A stretch of 28,082 nucleotides of DNA from Isotricha intestinalis (taxonomy: Eukaryota; Ciliophora; Litostomatea; Vestibuliferida; Isotrichidae): positions 1 to 28,082 of the forward strand of contig JAJJLU010003841.1 of NCBI GenBank assembly GCA_023807065.1, written 5' to 3'. Shown here one piece after another: positions 17,538-26,021 of the stretch; the first letter of the stretch is position 1, and each line of letters begins with the position of its first letter. Made by a program: the position numbers and the translations under genes. The notes beneath the pieces are model-generated. The model was not told the origin of the DNA, made no database searches, and saw only the letters and a program-made list of their open reading frames with translations.

Positions 17538-19544
17538 TTATAGATTTACTTTTTGGAGAAGTTTATAATCATCAAAGCAATGTTCGTGTATTAAAATAAC
17601 TCCATTATTCATATCATCTTTATTTTTGATTTGAAAAATATTAACATAAAACCAATAATGATACTTAGGAAAGAACTTTTTCTTCAATTCATCTCCACAA
17701 TAATAGCATTTGATTTCATTTTTTCCCACAGGATAAATAAGCTCTTCATTATCATCTTCTTTTTCATTTTCATTATAAATTTGATTATTTATTATTCTAT
17801 CATTATCAATATGATAATATAATAAAGCATTTAAAGTATAATTATTTTTATTTTTAAAATTTAAATTATAATTATTAGTAATCCAATTATTTTTTGAACA
17901 ACCAGGTCTTCGAGTTAATAATTTATCAAAAGAAGTAGTTTTTAAATAATTATAATGATAATGAATATCTAAATGTTGAACAAATTTATCATAAAATAAA
18001 TTTCTATAACCACAAATACAACATTCATTTTTTTTAGGACAATCAAATAAAATATTTTTCGAATAATCTTTTATTTTTTTATATTCATTTTCATTATTGA
18101 ACTTTTCAAATAAAGCATTTCCAATTTCAGTTGAAGGTAAAAGACCACTTGTTTGATAAGTTTCATGGAAGAATTTAGCTAAAGAAGAAAAAAAGGAAAA
18201 ATTATAATTTAATTCAATCCTACTATGTTGAATAAAAACATATAAAATTTTTTCTGGAAGATATTCTCTTTCTGGTTCTTTCTGTAAAATACTAGGAAAT
18301 TTATTAATTATTTGAGGAAATAATTGATTATGAGGTAAGATAGGATAAAAAGGATTTATTATTGTTTGTGGTTTTATTGATTGAGTTAATGATGAATTGT
18401 TGTTTATTTTATATGAATCATTTGATCTATTTGATGTTGTTGAATGAGTTGATTTTGGTGATGAAGTTCTTTTTTTATTTAAATATTGCTTTTTATTTAT
18501 TTCTTTTTGTATTTTTTTTATTCTCATTTGTTTTTCCCTTTCTTTGTTATTATTATTATTATTTGTATTATTTATTCTTGAAGTGTTATTATTTATTAAA
18601 TTAGTATTAATTGGATTTATGTTATTATGAGGATTTTGCATTTGATTCATTTGGTTATTTAATGTTAAATGAGGTGATTTTTTTGATTGGTTTGTTTTAT
18701 AATTGTGATTTGGATTTTTGTTATTTTCATCATCTTCACCAAATTTTTTATTTGAAGATATTAATGATAATAATCTAGAACCATTATTTGAATAAGATTG
18801 ATTTTTTATAGATGCTTCTAATTTCATATTATTATAATTATCATATTTTTCTATTAATTGAGGATTTGTTCTCTTTATTTCTTCTTTCATTTCATCAAAA
18901 TTAAATTTTATTCTTAATTTTTCCAAAATTTCATTTGGGATTAAATATTTCCAAGTATAATACAATTTAAATAAATGAATTTTATTTTCTTGATTTACAT
19001 TAATATAACATTCAGAAAAAATTTCAAAAATAAATAATTTAAATTCATTAACATATTGTCTACTATATTTACCTTTTGATATAGAGTGAATTACATTTAT
19101 TATTTTTACTTTATTTACATATATACTTTCTTTTTTATATCTTTGATAAATTAAATTTGATATTTCCTTTATATATTCTTTATTTTTTTCTGCAAATTGA
19201 GATATTAAACTAATCACCACTGGTTCTTCATTGTCTTTAAATAACGTATCAAAATAAATATTCATGATATTTGTGAGAAATTCAATAGTAATTGCTTTAG
19301 CTTCATTTGTTAATCCACATTTGCTTTTTGAAAAACCATGCATTAAATTCATTATTTTTAATTTGTTTGCTAAGTGATTTTCTTTTTGAAATCTTTGGTA
19401 AATTATTGTTAATATTTCTTTATAATAATCCTTATTTTGTTCAGCATATTGTACTGTTAGATTTATTGCTTTTGATTCATTTTTTTCATCGAATAATCCA
19501 TTTAAAAAATTATTCATTTGTTCATTAAGGAGATTTAAAGACAT
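17538..19544 (-). CDS. PCF11: Pcf11-like cleavage/polyadenylation factor with duplicated CID half
   Basis: A 668-residue protein resembling Pcf11, the CFII/CFIA subunit that binds the RNA polymerase II C-terminal domain and drives 3' end cleavage and termination. Residues 104-210 are a CTD-interacting domain (CID), ending in HLFKLYYTWKYLIPNEIL. Residues 20-97 repeat the first half of that domain. Residues 250-400 are Asn/Ser-rich linker. Near 502-535 a zinc finger reads CCICGYRNLFYDKFVQHLDIHYHYN, here split by CPKKNE before it, followed by RRPGCSKNNWI, as in the Pcf11 C-terminal finger region. A second zinc site is C-x2-C near 613-616 with HEHC near 653-656. The ATG at 19544 is the start; an upstream extension would need a TTG. 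The Pcf11 assignment rests on the CID plus both zinc sites. Confidence 0.82.
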   Translation of the reverse strand: MSLNLLNEQMNNFLNGLFDEKNESKAINLTVQYAEQNKDYYKEILTIIYQRFQKENHLANKLKIMNLMHGFSKSKCGLTNEAKAITIEFLTNIMNIYFDTLFKDNEEPVVISLISQFAEKNKEYIKEISNLIYQRYKKESIYVNKVKIINVIHSISKGKYSRQYVNEFKLFIFEIFSECYINVNQENKIHLFKLYYTWKYLIPNEILEKLRIKFNFDEMKEEIKRTNPQLIEKYDNYNNMKLEASIKNQSYSNNGSRLLSLISSNKKFGEDDENNKNPNHNYKTNQSKKSPHLTLNNQMNQMQNPHNNINPINTNLINNNTSRINNTNNNNNNKEREKQMRIKKIQKEINKKQYLNKKRTSSPKSTHSTTSNRSNDSYKINNNSSLTQSIKPQTIINPFYPILPHNQLFPQIINKFPSILQKEPEREYLPEKILYVFIQHSRIELNYNFSFFSSLAKFFHETYQTSGLLPSTEIGNALFEKFNNENEYKKIKDYSKNILFDCPKKNECCICGYRNLFYDKFVQHLDIHYHYNYLKTTSFDKLLTRRPGCSKNNWITNNYNLNFKNKNNYTLNALLYYHIDNDRIINNQIYNENEKEDDNEELIYPVGKNEIKCYYCGDELKKKFFPKYHYWFYVNIFQIKNKDDMNNGVILIHEHCFDDYKLLQKVNL

Positions 19545-19752
19545 TTTTATAATTGATAAAATATAATATATTTTATATTTGAAAATCAATAGAATTAATT
19601 AATAATATTTTATGATAAAATAATTGAAATATCTAAAATTCAAATAGAATAATTCAAAAAAAATAAAATAACCAACTAAAAAAATAAAACTAAATTCCAT
19701 ATATAATAAAAACCCTTCTGAATTGACCCTCAAAAAAGTAAAAAAAAACCCC

Positions 19753-20307
19753 TTATCCAAAAAGCACCAAAAAGACTAATCCTAAAATCCAAAAATTGAC
19801 ATTATAAAAGTTACCAAGGCAAGCAACAAAATAAGTATCTCCAGCAAGTGTTTGTACAGTAAAATTTTGTTTTTCAAAATGATCATCAGGGAAATAATAA
19901 CAGAAGGGGTCTCCTTCCATATTAGCATTATTTCCAGCCATGCAACAAGCACCATAACCACTAGAGTAAGGCCAGCAATCTCCAGGAACTGAAGGGTTCT
20001 GTACTCCACAAGGACGATAGAGGGATTCGAGTGGGAAGAGAGTATCATATCCATCTATTCCTGTACAATCGATTGTGTATGTTAATTTCCCATTCGATAT
20101 TATTGGTGCTAAGTTTGTCCTCTCCATTGAGTAACATATTTGATAATCTGCTGGGGAATCTAACATCTTTAAGAAACAACATACATGGGTGTCGTTAGAA
20201 AAGTTTACACATTCTGATGCCTTTGTTGGAATGTAAAATTCAGGACCACAACGACCATATGGATATACTTGTTTAAGGAAGTGGAAGAGAAGAAACAAGG
20301 TAAACAT
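19753..20307 (-). CDS. Secreted Cys-rich surface protein, two six-Cys modules, GPI-like tail
   Basis: A 184-residue secreted protein of unknown function. Residues 1-15 are a signal peptide. Two modules follow. Module 1 has cysteines at 20, 33, 43, 44, 58 and 81 (C-x12-C-x9-CC-x13-C-x22-C). Module 2 has them at 100, 111, 121, 122, 136 and 163 (C-x10-C-x9-CC-x13-C-x26-C). The final 13 residues are hydrophobic without a charged end, so a GPI anchor is likely. Asn-linked sites are present (NFS, NFT). The coding DNA is clearly less AT-rich than its neighbours, with codons such as GGA, CCA and GCC, which may reflect high expression. Its ATG is 144 bases from the divergent GlyRS ATG. It shares its module with the 127-residue protein at 15901-16284. 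Confidence 0.82.
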   Translation of the reverse strand: MFTLFLLFHFLKQVYPYGRCGPEFYIPTKASECVNFSNDTHVCCFLKMLDSPADYQICYSMERTNLAPIISNGKLTYTIDCTGIDGYDTLFPLESLYRPCGVQNPSVPGDCWPYSSGYGACCMAGNNANMEGDPFCYYFPDDHFEKQNFTVQTLAGDTYFVACLGNFYNVNFWILGLVFLVLFG

Positions 20308-20451
20308 TTTTTTTATTTATTTTTTTTTTGAGAGAATATTTTTAAGAGCAATTCGTATTATCTTTTATTTATGTTAATATTAATTGTTTTTTTAAATATT
20401 TAACATTAATTATATATCATTTTATATTTAAAAAACCAAAAGAATTAAAAT
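20308..20451. promoter_or_regulatory. Divergent promoter region, Cys-rich surface protein and GlyRS
   Basis: 144 AT-rich bases lie between two divergent ATG codons. T-runs sit beside the minus-strand gene and A-runs beside the GlyRS start. No specific motif is recognised. Both flanking genes show less extreme AT codon use than the rest of the window, so this may be a strong promoter pair. That is inference. Confidence 0.4.
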
Positions 20452-22425
20452 ATGAGTGAAGAAAATCCTCCCAAAGAAGAAAACCCTCCTGCTCAAAAAC
20501 AAGAAAAAAAAGAGAAAAAGTCAAAAAAAGAGAAAGAAAAAACATCAGGAATGGATACATCTCTTAAATATGATAGAGTGGGATTAGAAAATGTAATGAA
20601 GCGTCGTTTTTTCGTAGTTCCAGCATTTGAAATATATAATGGAGTAGCAGGATTATACGATTTTGGTCCTACAGGATGTCAATTAAAGAATCACATTGAA
20701 AATTATTGGAGAGAACATTTTATTTTAGAAGAATCTCTCCTTGAAATTTCTGCTACTTGTCTCACTCCAGAATGTGTTTTAAAAACTTCAGGACACGTTG
20801 ATAAATTTACTGATTTCGCAGTAAAAGATTTAAAAACTGGACAAGGTTATCGTTGCGATAAATTAATTCAAGAATGGATAAATAAAGAGAAAAAAAAGAA
20901 AAAAATAACTGAAGAAAAAATAAAAGAATTAGATATCTTATATGAAGAATGTGAAAGATATGAAGAAAAAGAAATAAATGAATGCATTGAAAAATATAAA
21001 ATAAAATCACCAGATACAGGAAATGATTTAGGAAAAGCATATAAATTTAATTTAATGTTTGAAACACAAATTGGTCCTTCAGGAGGATTAAAAGGATATC
21101 TTCGTCCTGAAACAGCACAAGGTCACTTTTTAAATTTTAAACATCTCCTCGAATTCAATGGTGGAAGAATGCCTTTTGGTTCCGCCTCCATTGGGCTAGG
21201 ATTCCGTAATGAAATTGCTCCTCGAAGTGGTCTCCTTCGTGTTAGAGAGTTCTCTATGGCAGAAATCGAATATTATGTTGACCCAGAGAATAAAAGCCAT
21301 AAAAAATACAATTCTATTAAAAATATTAAATTACCTCTTTGGCCTTCTGAAAGACAATTAAAACACGAAAGTGTTTTATTAGATTTGACTATTGAAGAAG
21401 CTGTGGAAAAGAAAATAATAGGAAATGAGACATTAGCATATTTTATTTGTAAAACATATCAATTTTTAATAGGGATTGGAATAAATGAAAAAGGAATTCG
21501 TTTTCGTCAACATACACCAAAAGAAATGGCTCATTATGCTTCTGATTGTTGGGATGCTGAAATAGAAACTTCATATGGTTGGATTGAAGTTGCAGGTCAT
21601 GCTGATAGAACTTGTTATGATTTGAGTAGACATGCCAAAGCTACTAATACTGAATTAGTTGCTGCTAGATTGTTAAAAGAACCTAAAGTAGTTAAAGGAA
21701 TTAAAGTCATTGTAAATAAAGGACAAATATTTAAGGATATGAGTGATAAGGGAAAAGCCAAGATTTTATGTGAGAAATTAAGTAATTTAAATGATGAAGA
21801 GAAAGAAACTTATATAAATGAATATGAGAAAGATGGTAAAATTGAAGTAAATATAAATGAAGAGAAATTTATTTTAGAAAAGGAGAAAAATGAGATAAAA
21901 TTAGAAAGATTTGAACAGAAAATAATAGAAGAAAAATATACTCCAAATGTAATTGAACCATCGTTTGGTATAGGGAGAATAGTATATTGTGTAATGGAAC
22001 ATTGTTTCGGTGTACGTGAGCAAGATAAAAAAAGAACATATTTTAATTTTCCTCCTTCAGTAGCACCATATAAAGTAAGTATCCTCCCTTTAATAGCAAA
22101 TCAAGAATTTTTACAATTTGTAGAACCAATAAGAAAAATATTAGTTCAAAATGGTATTTCATATAAAATTGATGAAACTTCTGATAGTATTGGAAGGAGA
22201 TATGCAAGAACTGATGAAATTGGAATTCCTTTTGGAATTACTATTGATGATGTTACTGTTAAAGATAATACTGTGACTTTTAGAGAAATTGTTACTATGA
22301 AACAAATTAGAGTTCCTATTCCTGATGTTGGTTTACTTTGTAAAAATTTAGCTAATAGGATTGAAAAATGGGAAGATGTTATTTTAAGATATCCTGCTTT
22401 TGAAGCTAAGAAAGAGGAAAAGTAA
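20452..22425 (+). CDS. GARS1: Glycyl-tRNA synthetase (eukaryotic type)
   Basis: A 657-residue class II aminoacyl-tRNA synthetase that charges tRNA-Gly. Residues 1-35 are a Lys/Glu-rich tail replacing the WHEP domain of animal enzymes. The catalytic core starts at about 38 (RVGLENVMKRRFFVVPAFEI) and continues with GVAGLYDFGPTGCQLK, GYLRPETAQGHFLNFK (about 215-230) and FRNEIAPRSGLLRVREF (251-267, motif 2). Motif 3 is EPSFGIGRIVYCVMEHCF at about 502-519. A charged helical insert occupies 143-185. The C-terminal anticodon-binding domain (about 535-645) contains PPSVAPYKVSILPL and the block around GRRYARTDEIGIPFGIT. No mitochondrial targeting sequence is evident. Bases 20669-20771 (residues 73-107) are repeated exactly at the right end of the window. 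The stop is TAA. Confidence 0.96.
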   Translation: MSEENPPKEENPPAQKQEKKEKKSKKEKEKTSGMDTSLKYDRVGLENVMKRRFFVVPAFEIYNGVAGLYDFGPTGCQLKNHIENYWREHFILEESLLEISATCLTPECVLKTSGHVDKFTDFAVKDLKTGQGYRCDKLIQEWINKEKKKKKITEEKIKELDILYEECERYEEKEINECIEKYKIKSPDTGNDLGKAYKFNLMFETQIGPSGGLKGYLRPETAQGHFLNFKHLLEFNGGRMPFGSASIGLGFRNEIAPRSGLLRVREFSMAEIEYYVDPENKSHKKYNSIKNIKLPLWPSERQLKHESVLLDLTIEEAVEKKIIGNETLAYFICKTYQFLIGIGINEKGIRFRQHTPKEMAHYASDCWDAEIETSYGWIEVAGHADRTCYDLSRHAKATNTELVAARLLKEPKVVKGIKVIVNKGQIFKDMSDKGKAKILCEKLSNLNDEEKETYINEYEKDGKIEVNINEEKFILEKEKNEIKLERFEQKIIEEKYTPNVIEPSFGIGRIVYCVMEHCFGVREQDKKRTYFNFPPSVAPYKVSILPLIANQEFLQFVEPIRKILVQNGISYKIDETSDSIGRRYARTDEIGIPFGITIDDVTVKDNTVTFREIVTMKQIRVPIPDVGLLCKNLANRIEKWEDVILRYPAFEAKKEEK

Positions 22426-22581
22426 AATTTTTTTGTTTTTTACTTTTTTTTTTTGGTTTTTTTATCTATTTTAAATGATATAAAAAAATTTTGGTTTATG
22501 TTTTTTTATTTTCTTTTTTTTTATATTTTTTTATTGAAATTTACTTATTTTATTTTTTTAAATTATATATTATATTATAAT

Positions 22582-23013
22582 TTAAAAAGTATTATCTATT
22601 TCTTGTGTTTTTTTTCTAATTTCTTCATTTTCATCATATAAAGCTTTGAAATTTTGAGTTTTTCTTAATCTAATAATTAATTTAGTTCTTCTTCTATTAT
22701 TTAAAAGTGTAGTATCAGTTTTAACTTTTTCAAAAAAACAATAACCTAATCTTACTAAACTTTCAGAAGCTCTTACTGCAGCAGGGGAACCTAGAGTTCC
22801 TGTATTAATATCTACATAATCATTATTTAATAAAAATTCTTTTATTAAGTACATTGCTCTTTTTGCTGTTTCTGTTTTTGTTATTCTTATTTCTTTTCTT
22901 TCTTCTTCTTCTTTTTTTTCTTCTTCTTTTTTTTCTTCTTCTTTTTTTTCTTCTTTTTCTTCTTCTTTTTCTTCTTTTTTCTCTTCTTCCTTTTTTTCTT
23001 CTTCTATGTTCAT
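22582..23013 (-). CDS. Alba-like nucleic-acid-binding protein with Lys/Glu tail
   Basis: A 143-residue protein. Residues 1-41 are nearly pure Glu/Lys, encoded by a CTT/TTT microsatellite on the plus strand. Residues 42-125 look like an Alba fold: a first strand IRITKTETAKRAMYLIKEFL, then a turn with INTGTLGSPAAVRASESLVRLGY, which corresponds to the Alba segment of a small strand and the helix with the pattern G-x-A-I-x-x-A-V-x-x-A-E. A long loop with RRRTK and a final strand KLIIRLRK follow. Alba proteins bind RNA or DNA, including RNase P/MRP RNAs and mRNAs. The gene is convergent with GlyRS, with 156 bases between the stops. An alternative would be another small RNA-binding fold, so confidence is moderate. 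Confidence 0.68.
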   Translation of the reverse strand: MNIEEEKKEEEKKEEKEEEKEEKKEEEKKEEEKKEEEERKEIRITKTETAKRAMYLIKEFLLNNDYVDINTGTLGSPAAVRASESLVRLGYCFFEKVKTDTTLLNNRRRTKLIIRLRKTQNFKALYDENEEIRKKTQEIDNTF

Positions 23014-24074
23014 TAAGTTTTTTTGTTAGAAAATTAAAATTATTTTTTGTTTTTTTTTTTAATTTTTTTAATTTATTTATTTTCTTTATAAATGATTTTC
23101 ATTTTGTTTTTGATTGAGTATTTTAATATTAAAAATCATAAAATTATTTAAATAAATTATTTAAATTATAATATCATAAACAATAAATTTTATCATCATT
23201 CAAGAATGATAAATTTTTTATTTCACGAAAAATATTTCATTATATACTTTCTTTAATCTAAAATGAATTTTCATTAATTAAAAATGTCTGATTCTGTAAA
23301 AACAAAAATAAATTCCTTATTTTTTAAAAAAATCAATCTTTTAAACTAACATTCAATAAAATTGTTTTTTAAAATCCTAATATACACTTTAAAAGAAGAA
23401 ATAAACTTAAATCTTTTTTTTACATTAAAAAACAAAGCTGACAAATAAAGAAAAGAATTTTTATATATTTGATTAAAAATTCATATGAAAAAACAAAATT
23501 AAAATAAAGACAACAAGAAAAAAAAATCAGAAATGAAAAATTTTCTTCATTCAAAAAAATTAAAACCTAATTTCTTCAAATAATAATTCCATTTTTATTT
23601 TTCAATCTTCATTAACATAAATTGTTTATTCTAATTTATAAATATTATTTGTACGATAAAATGAATGTGGCTAATTTATAATATAATAAAATAACTAACA
23701 ATATTCTAACATTAACTTGAATAAAAATAAATTCCTCTAAACAAAAAAAATAGCATAAAAAACATAAAAAATCAAAAAGAAAAAAATTTTTTTCTTAAAT
23801 AAAAAAATTTCATGGTGAAAATAAAGAAAATAAAAAAAAATGAAACTCAATAAAAAATATAAAAAAACATCCTAAAAAAGAAAAGCAAAATTCAAAAAAA
23901 AAAGAAAATAAAAATTGAATTAAAACTTAATTTAATACAAAAAAAAATAAAAAAATATTTTCTACCACAAAAAATCAAATAACTCAAATTTTTTATATAT
24001 TTAAATAAATGCGGTTCAATCTATCCACAATAAATAATTTTTATCAAACAATTATAAAAAAAATAAACCATTAA
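23014..24074. other. Gene-poor AT-rich stretch upstream of the RRM gene
   Basis: About 1.06 kb of extremely AT-rich sequence with many A-runs and stops in every frame. It holds the 5' flank of the Alba-like gene and the 5' flank of the RRM gene. An imperfect hairpin lies near 23190-23215 (arms TCATTC and GAATGA around AA). A short frame from an ATG at 24009 to a TAA at 24072 has no family resemblance. No RNA gene is recognised. Confidence 0.5.
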
Positions 24075-26021
24075 ATGTTAAAAAGCAAAGGGTAAATTTA
24101 ACTTTATTTAATCACATTATATAACCAAAAAAAAAAAAAAGACGATTTTTTTTAAGTGGAATATCAAAAGAAATAACAAAAAGTAAGAATAAAAAATAAT
24201 TTTAGATGATTTAATAGATTATTTCAAAAATTTTTCAGAAGTTTTATCTTGTGAAATAACATTTGACCAAAATAATAGTAAAAAAAAAATATATAATAAA
24301 ATATAGAAAATTTATTTGGTTCTGGTTTTATGATCATTTCAGACTCTTCTAAAATTCCAAATATAATATTAACTCAACCTCATATAATTAAAGGCCATGA
24401 AATTTATTGTCAAGAATATTTTCCTAAAAATTTTCCTTTTTATTTTAAAAATTTCCATAATGGAAATTTTCATAATTTAAATAAAAAAAATGATTATCAT
24501 AGTAGAAAAATTTTCATAGGAGGTTTACCACCAGAAACAACAAAAGAAGATTTAATTAATTTCTTTCAAAAATATGGTGAAATAGATTATTGTATTATAA
24601 ATACAGATATGATAACTGAAAAACCAAGAGGTATATAATAAAATTAAATTTTCTTTTTTTTTTAGGTTTTGGTTTTATTAATTTTAAATCTCCTTTTTCA
24701 GTCAATTATTGTTTAAATGATTCTAGTAATCATTTTATTCTTGGAAAGTGGGTTGAATGTAAAAAAGCAAAGCCTTCAAAAGGAAGAAAAAAAAAATTTA
24801 TTGAAAAAATATATTATCCAACTTATGAAAACAATAAAATTAAAAAAAATAGATATCATCATAATTTAAGGAGTTTAAATAATAATAATTTTTATGAAGA
24901 ACCTGCTTATTTAAATTGTAATCAAAGATTACAAAGTAATTTATTTGTTTATCAAGATAGTAATAATTTGTCAAAATGATAATTTTTATGAAGGGAAAAA
25001 TTTTGAAAGTAATAATTTAAAAAACAGTGAGATTAGTAATCAGAAACAATTACAAAATTTTAAAAATGATTTAAAAGGAACTTTTAATACAATGAATGAT
25101 GAACAAAATTTAATGGAAATTGATACTAATTCTTCAAGTTCAAATAATTTAAATAATAATACTAATACTAACAGTAAAAATAAGAATAAAAATAATGAGA
25201 TTTTTCAAAGAATAAAATTAAATTTTAACCAACAGAAAAAAACAAAATCTAATGAACAAATATTTGAAGATAATTATGAAGTTCCTTTAATTAAACCAAA
25301 TAATTTCCATAATGAAAAAAATGAAATAAAACAAGATACAAAGAAATCTTTATCTTATTCAATGTTACCAAATGATTTTAATAAACAAAATCCAAATAAA
25401 ATAAATAACTTAAATAATAATGAAATTGATAATTGGGATTTGCCTAAAAATATATCATCAACTACGAAAGAAATGTTTCAAAATTATTTTAATAATTTAA
25501 AAGATCCTCAAGGTTATAATTATTTCCATTATAAATTATTTGATGTTAATGGAGAAGAAATTTCAACGTTAACTTCATATCAAAATATAACAAAGATAAA
25601 TTTATTTAAAAATGAATCTTCAAGTAAAAGTGATAAAGACTCAGATTCAAATTCAAATTCTAATTCTAATTCTAATTCAAATAATAACAACAAAAAAAGT
25701 AATAATTCTAAAATAAAAAATAATTCAAATAATCAAACTTCTAAAAATTCAGATTCAAATAATTCAAAATCAAACTCTCATCATTCAAGTAATTCAAGAG
25801 AAGGAAGTGATACAAATTCTTTAAAAAATTCAGGTTCTAATTCTGATAGTAATTCTAATAAAAATAGTAATTCTAATCAAAATTCTGGAAGTGATAGCAA
25901 TGGTAATTCTAAAGAAAGTAAAACTCCTTCTAATAATTATAAATATAAGAAACATTATAAGAAAAGTAAAAGTGATAGTTTAATTTCTTTTGGTTCAGAT
26001 TTAATTAAAGATTCTGAATAA
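24075..26021 (+). CDS. Two-RRM RNA-binding protein, spliced (micro-introns)
   Basis: A protein of about 588 residues with two RNA recognition motifs, resembling hnRNP A, Musashi or DAZAP1-type proteins, and an Asn/Ser-rich tail. Model: exons 24075-24091, 24142-24182, 24206-24277, 24307-24630, 24666-24917, 24961-26021. RRM1 reads RFFLSGISKEITKNDLIDYF, then RNP1-like FGSGFMII and IKGHEIYC. RRM2 has RNP2 KIFIGGLP and RNP1 RGFGFINF, created only by splicing at 24630/24666. The three introns inside the RRMs are strongly supported because each removes stops or restores the domain. The first exon (MLKSKG) uses an acceptor preceded by a run of A and is tentative. The last intron could instead be 24936-24960, or a one-base frameshift near 24960. 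The tail from about 430 is SDSNSNSN-like. Confidence 0.72.
24092..24141 (+). other. Tentative intron 1 of the RRM gene (50 bp)
   Basis: This GT-AG segment joins a short first exon, with ATG at 24075, to the RRM1 exon in frame. The donor is GTAAAT. The acceptor AG follows about fourteen A residues, unlike the other introns, so this junction is the weakest in the model. Without it the RRM1 exon has no in-frame ATG after the TAA at 24122-24124. Confidence 0.4.
24183..24205 (+). other. Intron 2 of the RRM gene (23 bp)
   Basis: GTAAGA donor and TTTTAG acceptor. Removing it joins SGISKEITK to NDLIDYFKNF, which is the expected RRM strand-1 to helix-1 transition. It contains an in-frame TAA. The length is 23 bases, not a multiple of three, and the intron is phase 1. 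Confidence 0.7.
24278..24306 (+). other. Intron 3 of the RRM gene (29 bp)
   Basis: GTAAAA donor and ATATAG acceptor. Removing it joins ITFDQNN to LFGSGFMII, which places the RNP1 strand of RRM1 at the expected distance after strand 2. The unspliced frame meets a stop at 24304-24306. It is phase 1 and 29 bases long. Confidence 0.7.
24631..24665 (+). other. Intron 4 of the RRM gene (35 bp)
   Basis: GTATAT donor and a T-run followed by TAG. Removal joins EKPRG to FGFINF and produces a perfect RNP1 motif (RGFGFINF). The unspliced frame stops at once. This is the best-supported intron in the window. It is phase 1 and 35 bases long. Confidence 0.9.
24918..24960 (+). other. Candidate intron 5 of the RRM gene (43 or 25 bp)
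   Basis: The exon frame of RRM2 stops at TGA 24977-24979, while the Asn-rich tail lies in another frame. A phase-1 intron at 24918-24960 (GTAATC...GATAG) restores the frame. So does 24936-24960 (GTAATT...GATAG, 25 bases). A single-base insertion or deletion, real or from sequencing, is the alternative. Confidence 0.45.

Noticed and set aside
19782..20054. Second minus-strand frame inside the tandem six-Cys gene
   Set aside because: It is an out-of-frame shadow without signal peptide or cysteine pattern; the 184-residue frame is clearly the coding one.
22453..22641. Phe/Ile-rich frame after GlyRS
   Set aside because: It arises from T-runs in the spacer between convergent genes and overlaps the end of the Alba-like gene.
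22854..23117. Plus-strand Leu/Phe-rich frame opposite the Alba-like gene
   Set aside because: It is the complement of the Lys/Glu microsatellite and has no independent support.
24003..24030. tRNA T-arm-like GGTTCAATC
   Set aside because: No paired stem, anticodon arm or acceptor stem can be formed around it.
24330..24638. Stand-alone small RRM protein starting at the ATG at 24330
   Set aside because: That Met lies inside the RNP1 strand of an upstream RRM1, and the reading stops inside an intron. The gene is longer in both directions.
24945..26021. Independent gene starting near 24945
   Set aside because: Its first codon is TTG and its sequence is the Asn/Ser-rich tail of the RRM gene, joined by splicing or a frameshift.
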